From the NCBI GenBank assembly GCA_946478675.1, contig CAMLEF010000126.1, positions 1-11,421 on the forward strand: a stretch of 11,421 bases of DNA, written 5' to 3'. Under the pieces are notes generated by a model. The model was not told the origin of the DNA. It was given only the letters and a program-made list of their open reading frames with translations, and did not search any database. Below are positions 1 to 6,763 of the stretch, one piece after another. Origin of the DNA: an uncultured Flavobacteriales bacterium (lineage in GTDB: Bacteria > Bacteroidota > Bacteroidia > Palsa-965). Position 1 is the first letter of the stretch. Every line of letters starts with the position of its first letter. The translations under genes were made by a program, and so were the position numbers.

Positions 1-287
1 ATGAGCGCAACGGAATCGCCGCGGCCCAGCTCATCGGGCGCGTGTGTCACGTCGCCTTCGGATTTCGATTGTACGGTGGAAGAGGCTGCGGAAAGCTGCT
101 TCACGTTCGCGTCTCCGCCGTTCACTACTTTGTTCGCGATATGATCCGCTTCCTGCTCCTGCGCGTCGCCGGGCTGCGATACCTCCAGCTTCGTCTGAAT
201 CGTCTCTTCTTCATCACGCATCACCAGCTCCCTGCGCCGCCGGATCGATGCGGCTTTGTCGTTCTGTCCTTTATTCGCGTATTGCAT
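1..287 (-). CDS. DUF4157-domain eCIS protein, N-terminal part only (cut by left edge)
   Basis: The minus strand reads openly from an ATG at 287-285 to the window edge, giving 95 residues without a stop. An in-frame stop at 305-303 lies just upstream and supports this start. Residues 31-48 hold the motif that opens DUF4157 domains: a QTKLEVSQPGD stretch followed by EQEAD and then IANKVV. In this family it normally precedes a zinc-protease-like HExxH helix, which here would lie beyond the edge and cannot be checked. DUF4157 proteins are typical eCIS accessory or cargo proteins, and some are large toxins. Residues 6-30 are charged (RRRRE, DEEE) and look like a flexible leader. The gene follows the ATPase by 40 bp in the same direction, so the two are probably co-transcribed. 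Family assignment is good. Whether this is an effector, a chaperone-like accessory protein or a protease cannot be decided from the visible part. Confidence 0.82.
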   Translation of the reverse strand, partial: MQYANKGQNDKAASIRRRRELVMRDEEETIQTKLEVSQPGDAQEQEADHIANKVVNGGDANVKQLSAASSTVQSKSEGDVTHAPDELGRGDSVAL

Positions 288-327
288 GCCTAACTTCAAT
301 AATCAAAAAATGAAATCCGTTAATTCA

Positions 328-1740
328 TCATATCGTTCTGTTTTCCTTTGCCAGCTCCCTGCGGATGCCGTTGGACAGATCGTCGCCTGAAATTTCTACT
401 GCGCCTCTCGACAAGGCTTCGGTGCAGCAGAATTTTAAAATGTTCGTGATGTTACCGCCGGTGAGGTCGTAATGCGAAAGTCGCTTGAAGGAAATGTTCT
501 TCGCATAATGAAAAAGATCCGGCAGCAGCTGCTTCCACAACTGCACACGCTCTTCTTCGTTCGGACGCGGGAAATAGATCATCGCCTGGAAACGACGTGT
601 CATCGCAGAGTCGATGTTGTTCTTGAGATTCGTCGCGAGGATAGTCAGGCCGGGATATTCTTCCATGCGCTGCAGCAGGTAGCTCATCTCGAGATTCGAC
701 CATTTGTCGTTGCTCGAATTCACTTCGGTGCGTTTCGCGAACAACGCGTCGGCTTCATCGAAGAAGAGAATGCAGTCTTTGTTCTCTGCGCGGTCGAAGA
801 GGTACGCGAGATTTTTTTCCGTCTCACCGACGTACTTCGAAACGATCATCGAAAGGTCGATGCGGAAAACGTCTTTGCCGTACGTTTTTCCCATGAGCTT
901 CGCCGTCAGCGATTTTCCCGTTCCCGGCGGACCGAAGAACAAACACGGAAATCCCGGGCGGATCTTACTCATCGCGTTGAGCTGTTCGGACGATTGCAGC
1001 CAGTGCATCACTTCCTGCACGTGCGCGCGCGTCTGGTTGTTCAGCACGAGATCTTCCCAGGTCATGTCGGTCGTGACGTGCGAGGCGGGAAACGCCCTGC
1101 CGAAATCGAGACGCGGGACTTCGCTGCTGAGCAGGTAACGCACGTATTCCGGCGCGAGTGATACGATGTGATTGCGCTCGTTGGTTTCGTCTTCCGTAGA
1201 AACGGCCGTGCGATAGGTGATGATCTGCTCGCGCGCGAGAATGCTCTGCCGCATCGAGAGGTGATAATACACCGTGTTGTGCATGTCGTCGCCGGCAAGC
1301 AGGAACAAAACCGTTTGCAACGTCGGGACGAAATTCGTGAACGTCGCATCGAAGAAGCCGCCGAATTCGGGATGCTCTACTTTGTACGTTTTCGCTTCGT
1401 TGCGCAGTCGTCGCGTGAAAATTTCAGGCGCGATGTGCGGCGCGAGCGAACAGATGAGCAGCAATCGTTCCGCACCGCCGAGCTCCAATTCATTTACCAG
1501 CGCTGCATACGCGGATCGTTTGCCGGTGAGATCGGGCAGGGGAATGCCGGTGAAAAAGAAAGGTTCGTTTTGCAGGCCCCGCAGTTGCGCGAGGCGGCGA
1601 TCGATCAGTTGCTGCAGCCATTCCAGCTCTCCAAACAACACCGTCGAGTTCTCTGCGATCGCTTCTACGTTCAATGACGACTGCTTCTTTTCGCGCGATG
1701 AAAAACGCTGCGATCGCTCACGTTCTGAATGCTTCTCCAT
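328..1740 (-). CDS. eCIS-associated AAA+ ATPase (Afp15/Pvc15-like)
   Basis: This 470-residue protein has an N-terminal region of about 220 residues and a C-terminal AAA+ module. Visible motifs are Walker A GPPGTGKS at 270-277, Walker B ILFFDE at 324-329, a sensor-1 asparagine at 371 in LTILATN, paired arginines at 382-383 as candidate arginine fingers, and a sensor-2-like LTGGNITNIL stretch at 426-435. All catalytic elements look intact, so an active ATPase is expected. No membrane segment or signal peptide is apparent, so it should be cytoplasmic. The first 22 residues are highly charged and probably disordered. In eCIS loci an ATPase of this type (Afp15) is part of the core set and is linked to particle assembly. 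It is divergent from the structural operon and lies just upstream of the DUF4157 gene, suggesting a left-arm transcript for assembly and cargo handling. The long overlapping plus-strand reading frames are shadows. Confidence 0.93.
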   Translation of the reverse strand: MEKHSERERSQRFSSREKKQSSLNVEAIAENSTVLFGELEWLQQLIDRRLAQLRGLQNEPFFFTGIPLPDLTGKRSAYAALVNELELGGAERLLLICSLAPHIAPEIFTRRLRNEAKTYKVEHPEFGGFFDATFTNFVPTLQTVLFLLAGDDMHNTVYYHLSMRQSILAREQIITYRTAVSTEDETNERNHIVSLAPEYVRYLLSSEVPRLDFGRAFPASHVTTDMTWEDLVLNNQTRAHVQEVMHWLQSSEQLNAMSKIRPGFPCLFFGPPGTGKSLTAKLMGKTYGKDVFRIDLSMIVSKYVGETEKNLAYLFDRAENKDCILFFDEADALFAKRTEVNSSNDKWSNLEMSYLLQRMEEYPGLTILATNLKNNIDSAMTRRFQAMIYFPRPNEEERVQLWKQLLPDLFHYAKNISFKRLSHYDLTGGNITNILKFCCTEALSRGAVEISGDDLSNGIRRELAKENRTI

Positions 1741-1793
1741 AAGTCTGCATACTTTTTTTCCAGCATAAAGATGCGGCAGCAGAAAGCGTTTTG

Positions 1794-1809
1794 CCCGGAC
1801 AGTTTACCC
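1794..1809 (+). repeat. GGACAGT box, copy 1
   Basis: CCCGGACAGTTTACCC. It shares CCCGGACAGT and the trailing AC with copy 2, and the ten bases GGACAGTTTA with copy 3 on the opposite strand. It also forms the left arm of a small hairpin. Candidate protein-binding site. Confidence 0.45.
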
Positions 1810-1822
1810 GCGCAAAAACTGT
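1799..1822 (+). repeat. Small hairpin overlapping box 1
   Basis: ACAGTTT at 1799-1805 pairs perfectly with AAACTGT at 1816-1822 across a 10-nt loop. The right arm is followed by TAAATG rather than a T run, so it does not look like an intrinsic terminator for either strand. More likely it is a dyad operator or a leader hairpin of the ATPase transcript. Confidence 0.35.
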
Positions 1823-1871
1823 TAAATGCAGACTTCTGAAATCGTTAACTGCCTGATCTGTAACATGAATT

Positions 1872-1885
1872 CCCGGACAGTAAAC
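1872..1885 (+). repeat. GGACAGT box, copy 2
   Basis: CCCGGACAGTAAAC lies 78 bp from copy 1 in the same orientation. Twelve of fourteen bases match copy 1, the only differences being the two central T/A positions. Candidate regulatory element. Confidence 0.45.
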
Positions 1886-2166
1886 ACCTGTTTTCGGCGG
1901 AGCATATTTTGACCGGATTTCGGAAAAGCGATCCGCGCACGCGTTCCAACGATCGCGTTTGGTGCTGCTGAAAACCTTTCCAGGTAAGCGTTTCAGCGAC
2001 TTGACTTTTTTTGATCCTCACGCGAAAAAATAATTCCCTGTTTTTCCCGAAAACGATCAAAAGGCATCCGAAAAGTTGTTTTTGAGGATCGCGAAAAATT
2101 GACAGCGGTTTTAAAATCAGCGGATTGACCTTTTTGCCGGACTGCAAAACGGGTGGAAACGCGACC

Positions 2167-2176
2167 TAAACTGTCC
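2167..2176 (-). repeat. GGACAGT box, copy 3, inverted
   Basis: TAAACTGTCC on the plus strand reads GGACAGTTTA on the minus strand, a ten-base exact match to the core of copy 1. It lies about 92 bp upstream of the fibre gene start, so the boxes face each other across the divergent region. Confidence 0.42.
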
Positions 2177-2268
2177 TTTACTTCCGCTTCAAAATGTCGT
2201 CTTTTTGGAAAAGAAATTCACGGAAAGAGCTCCCCGCTCCGGATGAGATGTTGATAAGATAACCCGTC

Positions 2269-4287
2269 ATGCCTCTGCTACCTAAAAGTATCCTCAAGAC
2301 CTTCTTTGAAGCTGGTGACCGTCCCACCCAGCAGCAATTCAGCGCATTCATCGATTCTTCACTGAACCTCGTTGACGACCGCATTTACCTCGGGCTGAAA
2401 GAGCACCAGGTAAATGTACAATACGTTGTCGGCGATACGGTGCTGTACGATGGACTTATTTACCAGGCCGTGCTCGGCGGCATCGGCGCGTTCGATCCGC
2501 AAAAGTGGAAACGCCTGAATCTTTCCGCGCTCAATTTTGCGGGCACGTGGGATGCGGCTGCCAATGTTCCTTCGCTGCAGAGCGGCACCGGAACGAAAGG
2601 CGATTATTACGTCGTCAGCACAGCAGGCACTACGAACCTCGACGGTGAAACGAATTGGGAACTGCGCGACTGGGCGGTTTTCAATGGAACCGTCTGGCAG
2701 CGTGTCGACAATTCGGACCTTGGTTCGCAGATCGCTGCGCTCGTGCCTTTCGACAACCAGCCGAGCGGGATGAACGCCACGAACGTGCAGGACGCGATCG
2801 ACGAGCTGCAGCTGCGCATCGATACGAACGACACCGACATCGGAAATCTCCAGCTCAATAAAACCGACAAACTGCCATCGGCTGTCGATGGAAATTTCGC
2901 GGGATTCCTCAATGGCAATCTTTCCGATCTCGGAAAAAATCCCGGCGATTATCTCCACAAAGGAAATACGACCGCGTTCACGCCTTCGCTCGATTACGAT
3001 CCCGCGACGAAAAAATATGTCGACGATCACGTCAGTGCGATGACGGCTGCGGATGTGACGATCGTTCCCAGCGGAATTCTCAGTACGGCAACGAATGTGC
3101 AGGACGCCGTCGACAAGCTCGCTTCGATCAACGCCACCGACATCGCTTATTCCGGAACCGTTCCGGCGGCGGATGTGAAAAACGCGATCGACCAGCTCGA
3201 CCAGAATAAGCAGAATGCATTCGGTTATACGCCGGTGCCTGAAACGCGCACGATCAACACGCATCCGCTGTCGTCGGATGTGACGCTGAGCAAAGACGAT
3301 ATCGGACTGAACAATGTGCAGAATGTCGACACGACGAACGCTGCGAACATCACCGAAGATCCGACGCATCGTTTTGTTTCGGATACCGACAAGATCACCT
3401 GGAACGCCAAGCAGGATGCGATCACCACGGGAACGACGGCGCAATACCTCCGCGGCGATCTCTCGCTCGGCACGATGAACAAAGCGGCGGTTGGTCTCTC
3501 GAATGTGCCGAATACCGACACGACGAATCCTGCGAACATCAGCACGGATGCCACGCATCGTTTTGTTACCGACGCACAGATCGGATCGTGGGACGCCAAG
3601 CAGGAAAACCTCGGCTTCGTTCCGGTTCCTGAAACGCGGCAGATCAACGGGCTTCCGCTCAGCTCCGATATCCTGCTCACGAAAAACGAGCTCGGCCTTT
3701 CGAACGTCGTCAATCTCGACACGTCGAATCCCACGAACATTTCACAGGACGGTACACACCGTTTTGTCACCGACGCGCAGATCACATCCTGGAACAGCAA
3801 GCAGGGCGCGATCACAACGGGAACGACAGCGCAATATTTCCGCGGCGATCTTTCCCTGGCGACAATGGACAAGAATGCCGTCGGGTTGAGCAACGTGACG
3901 AACGACCGCCAGCTGTCGATGAAGCATTACCTGCAGGACGAAGGGGGCACGTACACCGCGACGAACAATCCTTCTTTTACGGAGACGTTCGCATTCATCC
4001 GCACGTTCACGCCGGTTGCCGGCGACTACCTCATCGAGTGGTACGCAGAAATTTCCAACTCGAGCGCAGGTGCGGCGGGCGGTATCCGTGTGATGCTGGA
4101 TTCTACGGTGCTTTCCACGAGCGCACACGTGATCGGTCTCGCCAACCAGACTTTCGCGATGACCGGCTTCATACAAGTAACAGGTGTTACCGCAACCGAT
4201 CATATCATTCGCATTTTTTATAACCATCCTACGGGCAATGGAACGACTTCTTTCTTCCGCCCGCGTGTCAACATTACAAAAATCTAA
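2269..4287 (+). CDS. Modular tail fibre / receptor-binding protein (Afp13-like role)
   Basis: The 672-residue product has the architecture of a phage-type tail fibre. Residues 5-37 form a short helical module with DRPTQQQFSAFID, which I recall from Bacteroidota phage and eCIS fibres and take as the probable particle anchor. Residues 49-82 (VGDTVLYDGLIYQAV to WKRL) resemble a CBM5/12-type carbohydrate-binding fold. Residues 90-147 carry a second phage-fibre module with GDYYVVS and FNGTVWQRVD. Residues 171-310 hold VQDAIDEL/VKNAIDQL coiled segments typical of trimeric shafts. Residues 309-533 contain a repeat with a 130-residue period (listed separately). Residues 540-672 form a non-repeated beta-rich tip, the likely target-binding head. 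It opens the structural operon and ends 2 bp before the next gene. The function class is strong; the target (cell type or glycan) is unknown. Confidence 0.87.
   Translation: MPLLPKSILKTFFEAGDRPTQQQFSAFIDSSLNLVDDRIYLGLKEHQVNVQYVVGDTVLYDGLIYQAVLGGIGAFDPQKWKRLNLSALNFAGTWDAAANVPSLQSGTGTKGDYYVVSTAGTTNLDGETNWELRDWAVFNGTVWQRVDNSDLGSQIAALVPFDNQPSGMNATNVQDAIDELQLRIDTNDTDIGNLQLNKTDKLPSAVDGNFAGFLNGNLSDLGKNPGDYLHKGNTTAFTPSLDYDPATKKYVDDHVSAMTAADVTIVPSGILSTATNVQDAVDKLASINATDIAYSGTVPAADVKNAIDQLDQNKQNAFGYTPVPETRTINTHPLSSDVTLSKDDIGLNNVQNVDTTNAANITEDPTHRFVSDTDKITWNAKQDAITTGTTAQYLRGDLSLGTMNKAAVGLSNVPNTDTTNPANISTDATHRFVTDAQIGSWDAKQENLGFVPVPETRQINGLPLSSDILLTKNELGLSNVVNLDTSNPTNISQDGTHRFVTDAQITSWNSKQGAITTGTTAQYFRGDLSLATMDKNAVGLSNVTNDRQLSMKHYLQDEGGTYTATNNPSFTETFAFIRTFTPVAGDYLIEWYAEISNSSAGAAGGIRVMLDSTVLSTSAHVIGLANQTFAMTGFIQVTGVTATDHIIRIFYNHPTGNGTTSFFRPRVNITKI
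3193..3867 (+). repeat. 130-residue super-repeat in the fibre shaft
   Basis: Three modules recur at the protein level. Module A (VPETRxIN to GLxNV) is at residues 309-340 and 439-470. Module B (DTxNxxNIxxD, THRFV, W, KQ) is at 344-372, 407-435 and 474-502. Module C (AITTGTTAQY, RGDLSL, AVGLSNV) is at 374-403 and 504-533. The order is A-B-C-B-A-B-C, and A, B and C each recur at exactly 130 residues (390 bp). This indicates an internal duplication that lengthened the shaft, with an extra B between the copies. Confidence 0.88.
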
Positions 4288-4289
4288 TC

Positions 4290-5000
4290 ATGTACCTGGG
4301 TCAATATATCAATTGGGACGAGCAGAGTAACACCATCACCGGCACCGACGTGAAGAGCCCGATCATTGCCGCCGATTCGCTGCCGGGAGATTATATCGAT
4401 ATCTCGTCCATGGAAAACTGGGCGAAGTACGGACCGGACATTATCGGATCGACCACCGGCTTCCGCGACTGGAAATGCCTGCAGCGCGAGATCAAAGCGA
4501 TTGCGGTGACCATTGTCAATAACGACTTCGTTGGTCAGTGGGGAAACTTTAACCCGGACCAGGAGCTGATCGCCTGTCAATACCTGCTCAGCCAGGTGCC
4601 TCCCGGCAAATTCAATACTCTTTTTCCGGATCCGGGCGACCGTTTGAACGTGGCGATGGAATTCGATCTCAACAACCGTCGCGCGCGTGGCAACTGGCAA
4701 AAAGGAACCGGCCGCATCGAAGTGATGCGTGTTTATCTCTTCGGCAAGATCGGTAAGACGAACGCACTCGAAGCGATGGTCGATGCGGTGAACGACGGAT
4801 TGTTCGAGCTCTACGAAGGCGGCGTTGAAGGCACTCTCGAGGATGGTTATCCCGGTATCGTGGATTTCATTCTTTCCCGATCGCCTTACAGCAGCGTGGG
4901 ATTGACGAAGCGCTCTTACCCGATCATTGACGAAAGCGGTGATACGATCGAGGTCGTTGCCAATACGCTGGTGGATATTGCAAGTAACGGAATGTATTAA
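4290..5000 (+). CDS. Unrecognised 236-residue eCIS operon protein
   Basis: I do not recognise this family. The protein is soluble, with no signal peptide or membrane segment. It has an N-terminal stretch rich in acidic residues (residues 1-60, with ITGTDVKSPIIAADSLPGDYI) and a middle part with Trp, Asp and Asn (DFVGQWGNFNPDQE near 79-92, then ACQYLLSQVPP). An Arg-rich segment (NNRRARGNWQKGTGR) follows near 128-142, and the C-terminal half is likely mixed alpha/beta. It starts 2 bp after the fibre stop codon and ends 11 bp before the DUF4255 gene, so it is almost certainly co-translated with structural genes. Being next to the fibre, it could be a fibre partner or attachment protein; being next to the cap gene, it could be a distal-end component. 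Neither is shown by sequence. Coding is well supported by the tight packing and full-length open frame. Confidence 0.72.
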   Translation: MYLGQYINWDEQSNTITGTDVKSPIIAADSLPGDYIDISSMENWAKYGPDIIGSTTGFRDWKCLQREIKAIAVTIVNNDFVGQWGNFNPDQELIACQYLLSQVPPGKFNTLFPDPGDRLNVAMEFDLNNRRARGNWQKGTGRIEVMRVYLFGKIGKTNALEAMVDAVNDGLFELYEGGVEGTLEDGYPGIVDFILSRSPYSSVGLTKRSYPIIDESGDTIEVVANTLVDIASNGMY

Positions 5001-5011
5001 GACGAGCAGCT

Positions 5012-5623
5012 ATGATTGACAAGGCACTGGATTTCCTTACGGGGGAGATCGACAATTACATTACGCTGCAGGTGGGACCTTCACCGACGGGAAGCTGGAT
5101 CGTTTTATCGAACGTGGCGACCGAGCAGGGCAACTGGGCCATTCCGAATGATATGCTCGGGCTCTCGCTGATCAACATCGAAGAGGAACGCGTATTCAAA
5201 GATCAGCAGACCGCTTTCCGCGACGACAGCGGCCGCGTGCAGCATTACAATCCGGAGGTCAAGCTGAACCTGTACGTGCTGATCACGGCGCGCTTTGTGA
5301 ATTCCGACGGCGCAAACGGATCGAATGCAGGATTGCAATACAGTGAAGGGCTTCGCCGCCTGTCGTATGTGATCTCGCTGTTCCAGGGCAAGAACGTTTT
5401 CACGCCGGATAACTCGCCGCGGCTGGCGTCGTCGATGAAAAAGCTCGTCGTCGAATTGTATTCGTACAGCTTCGAGCAGCAGTATAATTTCTGGACCGTG
5501 CTCGGCGCGAAATACCTGCCGTCGGTGCTCTATAAAGTGCGGCTGCTCACCATCCAGGAACAGCGTTCACTCGATGCTTCTCCGTCCGTTTCGGTCACCG
5601 AACAGAACCTCAATAATTTCTAA
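5012..5623 (+). CDS. DUF4255 tail-terminator / cap protein (Afp16/Pvc16-like)
   Basis: This 203-residue protein matches the DUF4255 (Pvc16 N-terminal) pattern: an N-terminal helix with LDFLTGEIDNYI, then LSLINIEEER near 51-60. These are followed by the beta segment NPEVKLNLYVLITARF at about 80-95, the helix GLRRLSYVISLFQGKNVF at about 113-130, and PSVLYKVRLLTIQ near 170-182. In Afp and PVC this protein forms the ring that terminates the tube and sheath at the distal end and sets the final particle length. Length is in the usual range for the short form. It sits between two unrecognised genes, 11 bp after the first and 6 bp before the second. The C-terminal 20 residues are polar and probably disordered. 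Confidence 0.87.
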   Translation: MIDKALDFLTGEIDNYITLQVGPSPTGSWIVLSNVATEQGNWAIPNDMLGLSLINIEEERVFKDQQTAFRDDSGRVQHYNPEVKLNLYVLITARFVNSDGANGSNAGLQYSEGLRRLSYVISLFQGKNVFTPDNSPRLASSMKKLVVELYSYSFEQQYNFWTVLGAKYLPSVLYKVRLLTIQEQRSLDASPSVSVTEQNLNNF

Positions 5624-5629
5624 AGCAAG

Positions 5630-6724
5630 ATGGGAAGCTCCTCGTATAATAAGTTTATTGACGTTTCGGTGGTTCATGATTTTTATGAATCGAACGTCTC
5701 TGCGGACTTCAGCATCGTGCCTGCGCCCGGAACGGCGGTGCGCCTCCGCGATCAGAAGATGCTGTTCCGCGCATTGAAGACCGGTTTCACGGTGCGCTAT
5801 CGTACCAACGGAATTGACGCAACTCCTTTTCAAACGGTAGAAGACGGAAAGTATGCTTTCGTGATGCAGCTGCGCAATGCGCTCGAGTTCGTCAACGTCA
5901 CGAACCTGCGCGATACAGCGAACAACGTTTCGTATGCGTCGGGAAGAATTCTCTATTTCCGCAATACGAATACTTCGACGAACGCGCTGAGCTACGAATT
6001 GCTGAACCGGTTGCTGCCGGCGGTTTTTAACTACGATTTCACGATCACGAATACGCAGAAAGTTCATTTGCGTGTGGTCGATGAAAATGCGGCTGTCGCT
6101 TACGAATCGGGCGATCTGCTTCCCGATGATAACGGCGCTTTTCATGCGAAGGTGGACCTCAGCGCAGCGAAGCCCGGGAAATACGTGATCCAGCAGGTGA
6201 ACAACATCACGCTGCTCAATCCGAACGGCGACGTGGTGGCGACGGAAAAAGTGTACGTCGATAACAATCTCTTCGGAGCCGACGTGTTCGGTATCATCGC
6301 GATCGAGCTGAAAACTTCAGGTGGATTTACGTTCGCCGATTTCGTCGGGCTCGGCACGTTCAATGCGACGTTCGTTCGCCGCACGAGCAAATGGCAATAT
6401 TTCATCGTCAATAAAACGCACACGGAAGACGACGAGTTCGGTCCGCCGGTAACGCTGACGGTTGTCGATGCTTCACCGACCGATCCCGTATACGGAACGC
6501 TGGGCACGTTCACGCTGGGCACTTCGCCGGACATCAACGGGAACAAAGCCGTGAGCCTGTTGTCGCAATTCGCGGTTCCCTTCTATGAATTGGCGAAGCA
6601 GAAAGTAGAGCTGCGGCGCGGCAACAGCTCGGTGATCATCGCGCATCTCGCCAACCCGACGCGGCAGGCCGTAAGCGCAGATCCGGCGGATTTCAGCATC
6701 ACCAACATCTATGTATTCATCTAA
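5630..6724 (+). CDS. Unrecognised 364-residue beta-rich protein, candidate structural component
   Basis: I do not recognise a named family. The protein looks soluble and dominated by beta strands. Residues 1-60 (NKFIDVSVVHDFYE to TVRYRTNG) read as an N-terminal domain. A middle region contains HLRVVDENAAVAYESGD and PGKYVIQQV, which has the look of an Ig-like or Fn3-like sandwich near 145-215. The C-terminal third (PVTLTVVDASPTDP, TFTLGTSPDI, then VELRRGNSSVIIAHLANP) suggests further beta domains. No signal peptide or membrane segment is present. It begins 6 bp after the DUF4255 stop codon and ends 39 bp before the first sheath gene. That position between cap and sheath genes suggests a cap adaptor, distal plug or other particle component, but this is context only. 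Coding is certain from length, packing and codon use; function is open. Confidence 0.75.
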   Translation: MGSSSYNKFIDVSVVHDFYESNVSADFSIVPAPGTAVRLRDQKMLFRALKTGFTVRYRTNGIDATPFQTVEDGKYAFVMQLRNALEFVNVTNLRDTANNVSYASGRILYFRNTNTSTNALSYELLNRLLPAVFNYDFTITNTQKVHLRVVDENAAVAYESGDLLPDDNGAFHAKVDLSAAKPGKYVIQQVNNITLLNPNGDVVATEKVYVDNNLFGADVFGIIAIELKTSGGFTFADFVGLGTFNATFVRRTSKWQYFIVNKTHTEDDEFGPPVTLTVVDASPTDPVYGTLGTFTLGTSPDINGNKAVSLLSQFAVPFYELAKQKVELRRGNSSVIIAHLANPTRQAVSADPADFSITNIYVFI

Positions 6725-6763
6725 CGCTTTTATAAAAACAATAACCACAAACAATTAAACAAG
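6725..6763 (+). promoter_or_regulatory. A-rich leader of sheath gene 1
   Basis: This 39-bp gap is made mostly of A and T with scattered C and lacks a Shine-Dalgarno sequence. Similar A-rich leaders precede sheath gene 2 and tube gene 1. Such leaders are common before highly translated Bacteroidota genes, which fits the high copy number of sheath and tube subunits. A promoter inside it cannot be excluded. Confidence 0.4.

Larger units (their letters stand above)
1741..1835. repeat. 10-bp perfect inverted repeat next to the ATPase start
   Basis: AAGTCTGCAT at 1741-1750 is the exact reverse complement of ATGCAGACTT at 1826-1835, with 75 bp between the arms. The left arm begins immediately outside the ATPase start codon. 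The loop contains the first GGACAGT box. Arms of this length can occur by chance in a region this size, so a role as operator or leader structure is only a suggestion. Confidence 0.35.
1741..2268. promoter_or_regulatory. Divergent intergenic control region between the ATPase and the structural operon
   Basis: These 528 bp separate two divergent transcription units, so promoters for both should lie here. The stretch is richer in A and T runs than the flanking genes. It contains repeated GGACAGT boxes, a hairpin and a 10-bp inverted repeat, listed separately. I found no exact match to the Bacteroidota TAnnTTTG -7 element; the nearest is an ATATTTTG at about 1903-1910, which does not fit well. 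A 100-codon minus-strand frame at 2147-1845 has a low-complexity, basic, Cys-containing composition and no recognisable family, so I do not call it a gene. An untranslated leader or small RNA is possible but not demonstrable from sequence alone. Confidence 0.6.

Noticed and set aside
472..1161. Plus-strand frame of 229 codons opposite the ATPase gene
   Set aside because: It overlaps the AAA+ gene fully on the other strand and gives an Arg/His-rich product with no family features; a shadow of the real gene.
1967..2012. Stem GCTGAAA/TTTCAGC (1967-1973, 1991-1997) followed by a T run as a terminator
   Set aside because: The stem is short and AT-rich, the loop is 17 nt, and the T run starts several bases after the stem; no gene ends just upstream on the plus strand.
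2013..2090. GATCCTC/GAGGATC inverted pair with similar GCGAAAAA tails
   Set aside because: Seven-base arms separated by 64 bases are expected by chance; the tails reflect the general A-richness of the region.
1845..2147. Minus-strand frame of 100 codons in the control region
   Set aside because: Basic composition, no recognisable family and no convincing ribosome-binding site; it would fill the only large gap by chance in a stop-poor stretch.
2359..3558. Minus-strand frame of 399 codons opposite the fibre gene
   Set aside because: The product is extremely rich in Arg and Ile and repeats with the fibre modules, as expected for an antisense shadow of the repeats.
3424..3831. RGD tripeptides in the fibre (residues 385-387 and 515-517) as possible integrin-binding sites
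   Set aside because: The RGD lies inside the GTTAQYxRGDLSL module, common in phage fibres that do not touch animal cells; there is no reason to infer integrin binding.
3193..3867. Regular repeats considered as a CRISPR array
   Set aside because: The repeats are 390 bp apart, degenerate at the DNA level and in frame within a fibre protein.
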